From Lysobacter sp. 5GHs7-4 (GTDB lineage Bacteria > Pseudomonadota > Gammaproteobacteria > Xanthomonadales > Xanthomonadaceae), in NCBI RefSeq assembly GCF_021284765.1, contig NZ_CP089924.1, forward strand, positions 2,436,001-2,500,000: a stretch of DNA of 64,000 bases, in the 5' to 3' direction. Of the stretch, positions 1 through 7,400 are shown piece after piece (positions within the stretch are counted from its first letter, which is position 1; every line of letters starts with the position of its first letter). The position numbers were made by a program, and so were the translations under genes. The notes beneath the pieces were generated by a model. That model saw only the letters and a list, made by a program, of their open reading frames with translations, was not told where the DNA came from and searched no databases.

Positions 1-188
1 CGCAGCAGCGCGCGCGCGGGCAGCGCCAGCAGATCCAGTAAGGCACGCAGTTCGTCGGCGCCGGGCGCGCTGTCCAGGTAGGCGACGATCTCCGGTTCGA
101 TACCGCGCTCGCGCAGCAGCGCCAGCGCGCCGCGCGACTTGGAGCAGCCGGGGTTGTGGTAGAGGCGGGTCGGGTGGGTGTCGCTCAT
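1..188 (-). CDS. ArsC/YfgD-type arsenate reductase-like protein, N-terminal part
   Basis: The gene runs off the left edge, so only the first 62 codons or so are present. The translation begins MSDTHPTRLYHNPGCSKSR and continues with a leucine-rich helix. The NPxCSKSR motif, with the catalytic cysteine near residue 15, is the hallmark of the glutaredoxin-linked ArsC/YfgD family of the thioredoxin fold. Members reduce arsenate using glutathione and glutaredoxin, but many YfgD-like relatives have no proven arsenate activity and no ars operon is visible here. The ATG is the first in-frame start after the tRNA terminator. Family assignment is firm from the active-site motif; substrate is not. Confidence 0.8.
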   Translation of the reverse strand, partial: MSDTHPTRLYHNPGCSKSRGALALLRERGIEPEIVAYLDSAPGADELRALLDLLALPARALL

Positions 189-288
189 CGCGCGCTCCTG
201 CGGTCGAATGCGCCGATCGGGGCCTGCGGGCGCGGGGCCGGCAACACGGGGGCGGCGGCCCTGCAGCCCGGAACCGGGCGTCGGAAAA

Positions 289-318
289 GACGAAGGCCGG
301 CTTGCGCCGGCCTTCGTC
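289..318 (-). terminator. Intrinsic terminator downstream of tRNA-Val
   Basis: A perfect 13-bp stem (289-301 pairing with 306-318) closes a 4-base loop. Read on the minus strand it is followed by TTTTCC. It lies 6 bases beyond the tRNA 3' end and before the ArsC-like gene, so it probably ends the tRNA transcript. Confidence 0.8.
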
Positions 319-324
319 CGTATC

Positions 325-399
325 TGGTGGGCGGTACAAGTTTCGAACTTGTGACCCCTGCCGTGTGAAAGCAGTGCTCTACCGCTGAGCTAACCGCCC
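325..399 (-). tRNA. tRNA-Val (anticodon CAC)
   Basis: The minus strand reads GGGCGGTTAGCTCAGCGG at the 5' end and finishes ACCGCCCACCA. The 7-bp acceptor stem GGGCGGT/ACCGCCC is perfect, the D arm (GCTCAGCGGTAGAGC) and T arm (GTTCGAA) are canonical, and CCA is encoded. The anticodon stem CTGCT/GGCAG holds a 7-base loop TTCACAC, giving anticodon CAC, which reads GUG valine codons. Confidence 0.96.
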
Positions 400-474
400 A
401 AATACTTGGGCCGCAGATTGTAGGGGGCCGGCGCGAACTAGGCAAGCCTGTTCATGCCGGCCCGTGGCCGGGGT

Positions 475-1329
475 TCATTCCAGCTGCGCGCGCGCGTAGG
501 CCCCGTCCAGCGCCTCCATGGCGTCGATGGGCTTGAGCTTGGCGGCTTTTTCGTAGGCCGCAGCCGCCGCGTCCTCCTGCTTGTCGCCGTGCAGCAGCAT
601 CAGCACGTTGCCGTGCTCGATGTGCGCGATCGGCGAATCCGGCGTCAGCTTGAGCGCGGCCTTGATGTGCTTGTCGGCCTCGCCGGCCTTGGCGCCGTAG
701 GTGAGGCCGCCGATCATCGAGCCGACCTTGCCGATGATCTCGGCGTGGTACAACGCCATCGCGGTCTGCGCTTCGGCGTGCTTGGGGGCGAGTTCGAGGG
801 TGGCGTCGAGCGCGGCGCGGACCTTGCCGGCGATGCCGGCCTTGAGCGCCTTGGCGATGCTCAGGCCCTGGCTGTAGCGGCCCAGCGCGAACGCGTGGCG
901 GTAGTGGCTGTTGGCCTCGTCCGGCAGCGCCTTGACCGCGGCCTCGGCGAGCTTGGCGGCGTGCTCGTAGCGCTTGAGCTTTTCGGCGTCGTCGTCGACC
1001 AGGTAGGTGGCGTGGATGCCCAGCGCCTTGACCGCGACCGATGCGCCGACCGGGCCCAGCGCTTCGCCGGCGTCGAAGGCGGCCTTGAAGTCGCCGCGAT
1101 GGAAAGCGCGCCACGCGTCCTGCAGCGCGCTGGCGAGCGCGTCGGCGTCCAAGCCCTTGGGCGCGGCCTTGCCGGCGGCCGCGATCAGCGCGGCGGCGCG
1201 CTTGGCGTCCGGGTAGGGTTCGGTGTCGCCGGCGTGCAGCTTGGGCCAGGCTTTCTTGAGGGCGTCGCCGGCGTAGGCGTAGCCCTTGGCATCGTGCGGA
1301 AAAGCGGCCCAGGCGGATTTCGCGGCCAT
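475..1329 (-). CDS. TPR-like helical repeat protein of unknown function
   Basis: A 284-residue Ala/Lys-rich protein. An upstream in-frame ATG exists, but I chose the internal ATG before AAKSAWAAF because AAGGA lies just ahead of it. The second half has helix pairs typical of tetratricopeptide-like repeats, for example around ALPDEANSHYRHAFALG, LELAPKHAEAQTAMALYH and LKLTPDSPIAHIEHGNVL. No signal peptide or membrane segment is evident, so it is probably cytoplasmic. Such repeats bind other proteins, but no partner can be named. It is divergent from the phasin-like gene to its right, with about 155 bases between the two starts. Confidence 0.75.
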   Translation of the reverse strand: MAAKSAWAAFPHDAKGYAYAGDALKKAWPKLHAGDTEPYPDAKRAAALIAAAGKAAPKGLDADALASALQDAWRAFHRGDFKAAFDAGEALGPVGASVAVKALGIHATYLVDDDAEKLKRYEHAAKLAEAAVKALPDEANSHYRHAFALGRYSQGLSIAKALKAGIAGKVRAALDATLELAPKHAEAQTAMALYHAEIIGKVGSMIGGLTYGAKAGEADKHIKAALKLTPDSPIAHIEHGNVLMLLHGDKQEDAAAAAYEKAAKLKPIDAMEALDGAYARAQLE

Positions 1330-1484
1330 CTGCGGTCCTTGTCGACAGGTCGGGAGCGCAGCATCCGTCCGCGGACGGTGTTCTGGCAAGGCCCTGCATG
1401 GCTAGTGTGATTGCTCCATGGCGCTTGGCCACAGTGACGGTCGAGAAACCGGCCCCCCTCCGGCCGGTCAGCGGAGTACCCGAG

Positions 1485-1889
1485 ATGGCAACCGTCAAAC
1501 GCAAACCCCGCGCGGCCAAGCAAACCACGCTGCGCCACCTGTGGCTGGCCGGTCTGGGCCTGGTCGCGATCGCCCGCCGCGGCGGCTTCGATGCCGCCGG
1601 CCGCGCGGTCGAGCGCGCCGACGCCCTGCAGCGCCGCGCGCAGAAGTTGGTGCGGCAGACGCGCGAGAACATGCGCGCGCAGCTGGACGGCGTGCGTGGC
1701 CAGGTCGAACCGCGGGTGATCCAGTTCAGCGCCGAGGTCGAATCGCGACTGGCGCCCGTGCTGGACAAGCTGGGCTTGAAGCCCAAGACCCAGCGCAAGA
1801 CGCGCAAGCCTGCCAAGGCCAAGAAGAAGCCGGCGCCGGTGCGCCGCGCGGTGCGCAAGCCGGCCAAGCGGGCCGCGCGCAAGGCCTGA
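1485..1889 (+). CDS. Phasin-like (polyhydroxyalkanoate granule-associated) protein
   Basis: A 134-residue basic protein. The N-terminal part has one amphipathic segment (TLRHLWLAGLGLVAIARRGG, about residues 14-33), then a long charged helix rich in Arg, Gln and Glu, then a Lys/Ala/Pro tail. This layout matches the PhaF/PhaI-type phasin superfamily, whose helical part coats polyester granules and whose AlaLys tail can bind DNA. The start is the ATG before ATVKRKPRAAK; an upstream in-frame ATG has no better ribosome site. A second phasin-like gene and a PHA-system gene lie within 10 kb, but no PHA synthase is in view, so a link to PHA is inferred from family only. Confidence 0.65.
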   Translation: MATVKRKPRAAKQTTLRHLWLAGLGLVAIARRGGFDAAGRAVERADALQRRAQKLVRQTRENMRAQLDGVRGQVEPRVIQFSAEVESRLAPVLDKLGLKPKTQRKTRKPAKAKKKPAPVRRAVRKPAKRAARKA

Positions 1890-1910
1890 GCCTGGACGCG
1901 TAGCGAGCGA

Positions 1911-1940
1911 ACGAGGGCGCCGATGGCGCCCTCGTCGTTT
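1911..1940 (+). terminator. Intrinsic terminator after the phasin-like gene
   Basis: An 11-bp perfect stem (1911-1921 with 1925-1935) has a 3-base loop and is followed by CGTTT. It begins 22 bases after the stop codon. The T-run is short, so termination may be partial. Confidence 0.6.
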
Positions 1941-1988
1941 GAGCGATGGGGCAGGGGCGCGAACCCCCACTCTTTATGCGCGTCTGTT

Positions 1989-2118
1989 CCCCCCTTGAAA
2001 AAGGGGGGCTAGGGGGATTTGCTCCTGCCCTCAGAAGCAACAGCAAATCCCCCGGCGCCGCCGGCGTGGCCTCGCCCTCGGCTAACGCAAGGCGCCCGCC
2101 CACTTTTTCAAAGGGGGC
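1989..2118. repeat. Dispersed inverted repeat, family A (CCCCTTTGAAAAAGGGGG type), copy 1
   Basis: Two copies of a roughly 35-base unit face each other. The left arm is CCCC-TTGAAAAA-GGGG followed by CTAGGGGGATTTGC; the right arm is its degenerate reverse complement (GCAAATCCCCC ... TTTTTCAAAGGGGG). Each unit is itself a small hairpin. The same units recur near 5.95, 43.7 and 49.2 kb, always between genes. No open reading frame is associated. Confidence 0.85.
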
Positions 2119-2174
2119 GCTGGTGGCCCGCATGCGTTCTTGCGTAGGGCGGTGATTGCCGCGCCAGCGTTGGA

Positions 2175-2372
2175 TCAGGGGATCGGGCAGCCGTAGCTGC
2201 GCAGGCAGTTGTAGTAGGCGATTTCGCAGGCGGTTTCGTCGCCGCCGTTGTTCAGGCACTGATGGTATCTCGAGGCGCAGTTGTTCGGGCGGCAGACCGC
2301 CCAGGCGGCGCTGGAGGCCAGCATCAGCGCGACGGCGACGAGCAGGACGGGTTTGCGGCGGAAAGCGTTCAT
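2175..2372 (-). CDS. Small secreted cysteine-rich protein
   Basis: A 65-residue protein starting MNAFRRKPVLLVAVAL, with a clear Sec signal peptide ending near AAWA. The mature part is about 40 residues and contains six cysteines spaced like two or three disulfides (VCRPNNC, HQCLNN, ACEIAYYNCLR, YGCPIP). The ATG was preferred over a GTG two codons upstream because AGGAG sits 5 bases before it. I do not recognise a named family; similar short Cys-rich exported proteins are common in Lysobacter and Xanthomonas. Function is unknown. Confidence 0.7.
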   Translation of the reverse strand: MNAFRRKPVLLVAVALMLASSAAWAVCRPNNCASRYHQCLNNGGDETACEIAYYNCLRSYGCPIP

Positions 2373-2506
2373 GGGCACTCCTCTCCTTGGGGTGGTGCGG
2401 GATCGACCCGCGCCCGCACGCTAGCCCCGGCGCCGATGTGAATTCGCGCGCGATTGCGCGGTTTGCGTTGCTGCGCCACCGCAAGTCGCGGCCCCAGGGC
2501 TTTGCG

Positions 2507-2667
2507 GTAGGGGCGGCGTTAGCCGCGACCGCGCCACCGCAGACGTCCGCGCCAACCGGCCAGCCCAGGATCGGACCATCAATCGCGTCGCCAAGCTCGC
2601 GTCGCAGCCATCGTTGCGCGGTCGCGGCTTAGGACCGAAGGAAATCCTTACGGGACGCCGCTTCTAC
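2507..2667. repeat. Dispersed repeat, family C (GTAGGRGCGGCG ... CCGCGACCG) inverted pair
   Basis: The segment GTAGGGGCGGCGTTAGCCGC (2507-2526) is followed about 90 bases later by its diverged inverse (2618-2667, ending GACGCCGCTTCTAC). The pair lies inside a gap of about 340 bases between the small Cys-rich gene and the TetR gene. I see no gene or promoter in the rest of that gap. Confidence 0.6.
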
Positions 2668-2709
2668 GGGGGGGAGCTTCGACGCTGCACGGCGGATTCG
2701 CCGCGGCGC

Positions 2710-3336
2710 TCAGTCCAGGTAAGCCCGCGTCAGCGTGTTGAGATGCAGACGCTCGGCGTCGCGCAGGAACGGCGCCATCAGCATCATCACCTGGACGATG
2801 CCGTCGCGGATCGCGGCGTGTTCGTCCTTGTCGCCGCGCGCGGAGGCGTAGTTGAGCCAGAAGGTGGCGATCACCAGCACGTTGGTCGCGGTGGCGGCCA
2901 GCTCGTCGCTGGAGGCGCGCATCACCCCGGCCTGCGACAGACCGCGCATGACGGTGTGGGCCTGCTCGTCGGCGCGCTTGAGGATGCGTGCGAAGCGCAG
3001 GCGCAGGCGGCGGTTGCGGCTGAGGATCTCGACCAGGTCGCGGTACAGGAAGCGGTAGTCCCAGATGCACTCGAACACCAGGTGCAGCTGCAGCCAGATG
3101 TCCTCCAGCCCGGGCAGGCGCCCCTGCGGCGCGGCGAGCGCTTCGTCCATGCGCTCCTCGTAGCGCGCGAACAGCTGCTCGATGATGTCGTCCTTGTTAC
3201 GGAAGTGGTAATACAGATTGCCCGGGCTGATCTCCAGCTCGTCGGCGATATGGTTGGTGGTGACGTTGGGCTCGCCCTGGGCGTTGAACATGGTCAACGC
3301 GGCGTCGAGGATGCGCTGGCGGGTCTGTTTGGCCAC
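2710..3336 (-). CDS. TetR-family transcriptional regulator
   Basis: A 208-residue protein with the TetR N-terminal helix-turn-helix: RQRILDAALTMFNAQG followed by TTNHIADELEISPGNLYYHF (about residues 26-45). The C-terminal all-helical domain would bind a small ligand and form the dimer. It lies 53 bases beyond the acyl-CoA-binding protein gene, on the same strand, and close to a divergent fatty acyl-CoA reductase gene. The simplest reading is a local repressor of lipid genes that senses acyl-CoA or a fatty acid, but that ligand is inference. No operator was identified with confidence. Confidence 0.9.
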   Translation of the reverse strand: MAKQTRQRILDAALTMFNAQGEPNVTTNHIADELEISPGNLYYHFRNKDDIIEQLFARYEERMDEALAAPQGRLPGLEDIWLQLHLVFECIWDYRFLYRDLVEILSRNRRLRLRFARILKRADEQAHTVMRGLSQAGVMRASSDELAATATNVLVIATFWLNYASARGDKDEHAAIRDGIVQVMMLMAPFLRDAERLHLNTLTRAYLD

Positions 3337-3389
3337 GGGTCAACCCGCCCTGGATCGTGGCGCCGTCGGTCGGCGCGCCCCGCGCGGCA

Positions 3390-3647
3390 TCAGCCGCGCA
3401 GCTTCTTCACGAGATCGACGTACTTCTTCATCGCCTCGTCCTGGCCGGTGCCCTTGAGCTTGGCCCAGGCCTCGTACTTGGCGGTGCCGACGAAATCGAA
3501 GAACCCCGGCTTGGCGCCGCTGACGTCGCCCTCGGCGCCCTGCTTGTACAGCGCGTACAGGCGCAGCAGGGTGTCGTTGTCGGGGCGCTCGCTCAGCGCC
3601 TGCACATCCTTCGCGGCTTGCTCGAAACTGGACTTCAGATCGGACAT
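3390..3647 (-). CDS. Acyl-CoA-binding protein (ACBP)
   Basis: An 85-residue protein, the typical ACBP length. It begins MSDLKSSFEQAAKDVQ and contains the conserved stretch LRLYALYKQGAEGDV, then PGFFDFVGTAKYEAWAKLKG and AMKKYVDLVKKL. The tyrosine and lysine residues in YALYKQ and AKYEAW contact the CoA moiety in known ACBPs. The start ATG has GGAGGG six bases upstream. The protein should buffer and deliver long-chain acyl-CoA in the cytoplasm. Its position beside the acyl-CoA reductase, divergently transcribed across about 150 bases, suggests it feeds that enzyme. Confidence 0.93.
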   Translation of the reverse strand: MSDLKSSFEQAAKDVQALSERPDNDTLLRLYALYKQGAEGDVSGAKPGFFDFVGTAKYEAWAKLKGTGQDEAMKKYVDLVKKLRG

Positions 3648-3799
3648 GGTGTGGCCCTCCCGGCGACCAAGGTGATGCGGCATTACCGCATGCACCGGCG
3701 GGGTGGTCAATACGGAAGGGAATTGTCCATGAGCCCGGGCTCTGGCAAGTTAGGCGCGTACCGCCACCGCGCGGCCGACTTGGGGTCAAGGAGAGGGGC

Positions 3800-5788
3800 A
3801 TGAGTTATTTCGTTACCGGCGCGACCGGGTTCATCGGCCGGTTCCTGGTCAGCAACCTGCTCAAGCGCAAGGGCACGATCTATGTGCTGGTGCGCAAGGA
3901 TTCGCAGAAGAAGTACGAGGCCACGGCCAAGAAGATGGGCTGGGACCTCAAGCGGGTGGTGCCGGTCTACGGCGACATGACCGCGGCCAAGTGCGGGGTC
4001 AGCGCGGCGCAGCTGCGCACGCTCAGCGGCAAGGTCAAGCATTTCTTCCATCTGGCCGCGATCTACGACCTGACCGCCAGCGCCGAGTCGCAGCGCGCGG
4101 CCAACATCGACGGCACCCAGCACGCGCTGGACCTGGCCGCCGCGATCGGCGCCGGCTGCTTCCACCACACCAGCTCGATCGCCGCCGCCGGCATGTACCA
4201 GGGCGTGTTCCGCGAGGACATGTTCGCCGAGGCCGAGGGCCTGGACGATCCCTACCTGCGCACCAAGCACGAGTCCGAGGGGTTGGTGCGGGCCGAGAAG
4301 CGCGTCAAATGGCGCATCTACCGTCCGGGCATGGTGGTCGGCCATTCGCAGACGGGCGAGATGGACAAGATCGACGGCCCGTACTACTTCTTCACCTTCC
4401 TCAAGAAGCTGCGCGAGATGCTGCCGCCGTGGATGCCGACGTTGGGCATCGAGGGCGGGCGCATCAACATCATTCCGGTCGACTACGTGGTCGACGCGAT
4501 GGACCACATCGCGCACAAGCCCAAGCTGGACGGGCATTGCTTCCACCTGACCGATCCGGAGCCGCAGCGCGTCGGCGAGGTGCTCAACACCTTCGCCCGC
4601 GCCGGCCATGCGCCTGAGATGACCATGCGCATCGACGCGCGCATGTTCGCCTTCGTGCCGTCGGGCATCCGCGGCGCGGTCGGCAACCTGCCGCCGGTCA
4701 AGCGCTTCATCGGCATGCTGCTGCGCGACTTCAAGATCCCCAAGGAGGTGATGAAGTTCATCACTTATCCGACCCGCTTCGACAACCGCGAGACCGAGCG
4801 CGCGCTGCGCGGCAGCGGCATCAAGGTGCCGCATCTGGACGGCTACGCCTGGCGCCTGTGGGACTACTGGGAGCGTCATCTGGACCCGGACCTGTTCGTC
4901 GACCGCACCCTCAAGGGCAAGGTCCGCAACAAGGTCGTGGTGATCACCGGCGGCTCCTCGGGCATCGGCCTGGCGACGGCGGAGAAGGTGGCCGCGGCCG
5001 GCGCGATCACGGTGATCGTGGCGCGCGGCGAGGAAGAACTGTTCAAGGCCCGCGACGCGATGAAGGCGGCCGGCGGCAAGGTCTTCGCCTACACCGCCGA
5101 CCTGGCCGACATGGCCGACTGCGACCGCCTGGTCAAGCAGATCCTGGCCGAGCACGGCCACGTCGACATCCTGGTCAACAACGCCGGCCGTTCGATCCGG
5201 CGCTCGATCGAGCTCAGCTACGACCGCTTCCACGATTTCGAACGCACCATGCAGCTCAATTACTTCGGCAGCCTGCGCCTGATCATGGGCTTCATGCCGA
5301 AGATGACCGAGCGCCGCAAGGGCCACATCATCAACATCTCCTCGATCGGCGTGCTGGCCAACTCGCCGCGCTTCTCGGCCTACGTGGCCAGCAAGGCGGC
5401 GCTGGATGCGTTCAGCCGCTGCGCGCAGGGCGAGCTGTCGGGCAAGGGCATCAGCTTCACCACCATCAACATGCCGCTGGTGAAGACGCCGATGATCGCG
5501 CCGACCAAGATGTACGACAGCGTGCCGACCCTGACCCCGGACGAGGCCGGCGACCTGGTGGTCAAGGGCATCATCGAGAAGCCCAGCCGCATCGCGACCC
5601 GCCTGGGCATCTTCGCCTCGGTGGTCAACGCGTTGGCGCCGAAGGCGTACGAGGTGGTGATGAGCACGGCCTTCGAGTTGTTCCCGGATTCGGCCGCCGC
5701 CAAGGGCGACCGCAAGGGCTTGAAGGACGAGCACGCGAGCAACGAGCAGATCGCGTTCGCGGCGTTGATGCGCGGCGTGCACTGGTAG
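3800..5788 (+). CDS. Two-domain fatty acyl-CoA reductase (alcohol-forming type)
   Basis: A 662-residue fusion of two Rossmann reductases. The N-terminal extended-SDR domain opens MSYFVTGATGFIGRFLV (NADPH-binding TGxxGFIG) and has a YLRTKHESE active-site motif near residue 152. The C-terminal SDR domain begins near residue 375 with VVVITGGSSGIGLATAE, followed by NNAGRSIRRS and the catalytic YxxxK as SAYVASKAALDAFSRC. Order, length and many segments match the Marinobacter aquaeolei fatty acyl-CoA reductase (Maqu_2220 type) as I remember it. That enzyme reduces acyl-CoA through the aldehyde to the fatty alcohol with NADPH. The neighbours ACBP and TetR fit this role. An AAGGAGAGGGG ribosome site precedes the ATG. 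Confidence 0.9.
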   Translation: MSYFVTGATGFIGRFLVSNLLKRKGTIYVLVRKDSQKKYEATAKKMGWDLKRVVPVYGDMTAAKCGVSAAQLRTLSGKVKHFFHLAAIYDLTASAESQRAANIDGTQHALDLAAAIGAGCFHHTSSIAAAGMYQGVFREDMFAEAEGLDDPYLRTKHESEGLVRAEKRVKWRIYRPGMVVGHSQTGEMDKIDGPYYFFTFLKKLREMLPPWMPTLGIEGGRINIIPVDYVVDAMDHIAHKPKLDGHCFHLTDPEPQRVGEVLNTFARAGHAPEMTMRIDARMFAFVPSGIRGAVGNLPPVKRFIGMLLRDFKIPKEVMKFITYPTRFDNRETERALRGSGIKVPHLDGYAWRLWDYWERHLDPDLFVDRTLKGKVRNKVVVITGGSSGIGLATAEKVAAAGAITVIVARGEEELFKARDAMKAAGGKVFAYTADLADMADCDRLVKQILAEHGHVDILVNNAGRSIRRSIELSYDRFHDFERTMQLNYFGSLRLIMGFMPKMTERRKGHIINISSIGVLANSPRFSAYVASKAALDAFSRCAQGELSGKGISFTTINMPLVKTPMIAPTKMYDSVPTLTPDEAGDLVVKGIIEKPSRIATRLGIFASVVNALAPKAYEVVMSTAFELFPDSAAAKGDRKGLKDEHASNEQIAFAALMRGVHW

Positions 5789-5811
5789 TCGCGCGGACGC
5801 GGTGCGCGCAG

Positions 5812-5845
5812 GAATCGGCCGCCTTGTGCGGCCGATTCTGTATTT
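5812..5845 (+). terminator. Intrinsic terminator of the acyl-CoA reductase gene
   Basis: An 11-bp stem (5812-5822 with 5828-5838) with a CTTGT loop, followed by TGTATTT. It begins 23 bases after the stop codon. Confidence 0.75.
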
Positions 5846-5954
5846 GGGGCACGCGCGGGCAGGCGCGATGCGGTTCGCTGCGCTGACCGTATCCTGCGCA
5901 GTCGGCAACGCGACTTCCGGAACTGCGCGACTTCCCGAGCCTTGCGCTGCGGTT

Positions 5955-6058
5955 CCCCCCTTTGAAAAAGGGGGGGTAGGGGGAATTTGCCGTTGCCGCT
6001 GCTCTGAGCTTTACGAGCTAAAAGCAAATCCCCCTAGCCCCCCTTTTTCAAAGGGGGG
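5955..6058. repeat. Dispersed inverted repeat, family A, copy 2
   Basis: The best-preserved copy: CCCCCTTTGAAAAAGGGGG plus GTAGGGGGAATTTGC, then about 33 bases, then the near-exact reverse complement. It occupies much of the 355-base gap between the reductase terminator and the Mrr-like gene. The rest of that gap shows no gene. Confidence 0.9.
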
Positions 6059-6143
6059 AATCATGAGCTGCGTGGGATGCGGTCGGCGCAGCGAACCGCA
6101 TCGATGCGTCGCGCCGCATGCTCAACGGCGGACGAGGCTCGCC

Positions 6144-7094
6144 TCAATACGTTTTGCACTGCAGGAACCGCACCCGCTTGTCGCTGCCCGGCGGCGGTTG
6201 CAGTTGCAGGCGCGAGGAGCGCAGGAAGGCGTAGCGCTCCAGGATCGTGCAGATTTCCTTGACGTCGGCCTCGTCGTCCTCGCGCAGCTGATACACCAGC
6301 AGGGTCGAGGAGGTCGACCACAGCGCGCGTTCCACGCTGGGCAGCGAGGACACCATGCGCATCACCTCGGCGCGCTCGTACTGCTCGCGATTGGGATCGG
6401 CCGGCGCGGTCAGCGCGGGCTCGGCGACGGCGGCCGGTGGCGCTGCCGCCGCAGTAGCCGCCGCGACGGGCGCGGCCGGTTGCGCTTCGACGCTGCGCGG
6501 CGGATCGGGCAGCAGCAGGCTGGCCACGGCGCCCAGCACGATCGCCGCGGCCCAGCCGAACAGCGTCTCGCGCATCACCCGCTTGCGCGTGCTGGCGGTC
6601 AGGTCGTTGCGCAGCGATTCGGGCAGCAGCGGACTGACCAGCGCCCACAGCGCGGGGCCGTCGTAGCGTTCCAGCTCGATGCCGCGCACTTCCGCCGGCG
6701 CGATCCGGCCCGGCGTCGCCAGCACGCCGCCACTGGCGCCGGCGAAGCGCACCGCGTTGGCGAACTCGGCCACCACCGCCGCGCTGACCTGGTAGTTGGC
6801 GTGGCCCTGCTTGCACGACAGCAGCCAGGGGCGGCCGTCGCGCTGCAGGCGCAGTTCCTCCGGCTGACTGCCGCGTTCCAGCGTCTGTTCCACCGATTCG
6901 GGCTCGAAACCGCGCGGCTGCAAGGCCTCCACGACCAAACGCGAGAACTCGCGCCAGCGCATGTTCGCCAGCGCCTCGATGCCGGCCTGGGTTTCGGAAC
7001 GGCGACGGCGGTACAGCCACAGATAGGCGGTGATCGCGCCGCCGGCCAGCACGGCGATCAGGAGCGCGGTCAGCAGCGAAACAGCATTGGACAT
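6144..7094 (-). CDS. Membrane-anchored Mrr-like (restriction endonuclease-fold) protein
   Basis: A 316-residue protein starting MSNAVSLLTALLIAVLAGG, which gives one N-terminal membrane segment (about residues 5-28). It is followed by an Mrr-type domain: MRWREFSRLVVEALQPRGF, then ELRLQRDGRPWLLSCKQG (near residues 80-97), then ANAVRFAGASGGVLATPGRI. In Mrr nucleases the active site is D-(x)n-QxK. Here the acidic position appears to be Glu and the Q is Ser (SCK), while the Lys is kept. A second hydrophobic segment (FGWAAAIVLGAVASLLL) and an Ala/Pro linker precede a C-terminal domain of unknown type. No methylase is nearby, so this is unlikely to be a restriction system. Confidence 0.7.
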   Translation of the reverse strand: MSNAVSLLTALLIAVLAGGAITAYLWLYRRRRSETQAGIEALANMRWREFSRLVVEALQPRGFEPESVEQTLERGSQPEELRLQRDGRPWLLSCKQGHANYQVSAAVVAEFANAVRFAGASGGVLATPGRIAPAEVRGIELERYDGPALWALVSPLLPESLRNDLTASTRKRVMRETLFGWAAAIVLGAVASLLLPDPPRSVEAQPAAPVAAATAAAAPPAAVAEPALTAPADPNREQYERAEVMRMVSSLPSVERALWSTSSTLLVYQLREDDEADVKEICTILERYAFLRSSRLQLQPPPGSDKRVRFLQCKTY

Positions 7095-7249
7095 GCAGGC
7101 CTCAGGCCGGACGTTGGGCGCAAAATATACGCCACTAGGCACGGTCTGCCGCGGCCCTGGCTCACGCTATGCGCGTCTGGGCCGGCCGCGGGCGGGGATC
7201 GGCGCCGGTTTCCTCAGAAACGCGGACGCCCGCCGGCGGCGGACAAAGA

Positions 7250-7311
7250 AAGCCCGCCAGTCCGAAACCGTAAGGGGAGGGGAGCATACGGAGCGACGGA
7301 CTGGCGGGCTT
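7250..7311 (-). terminator. Long structured terminator-like hairpin after the phasin gene
   Basis: A 15-bp perfect stem (7250-7264 with 7297-7311) encloses a second short stem, CCGTA/TACGG. On the minus strand the inner loop is C-rich (TGCTCCCCTCCCCT) and the hairpin is followed by TCTTTG. It lies 90 bases beyond the phasin stop codon. It could be a terminator, an RNA 3' end, or both. Confidence 0.6.
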
Positions 7312-7400
7312 GGCGTTGCGCGCGACCGTGAGGTGCGGGTCGCGCGGCTGGATCGGTAGCGGTGTTGCGACCGGGCGGCGCACCGCCCGGCGTCGATGGA

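Noticed and set aside
3707..5908. Long minus-strand frame of about 730 codons opposite the acyl-CoA reductase
   Set aside because: The product is Arg/His/Asp/Val-rich with no domain, and the opposite strand encodes a complete two-domain enzyme. It is an antisense shadow caused by high GC.
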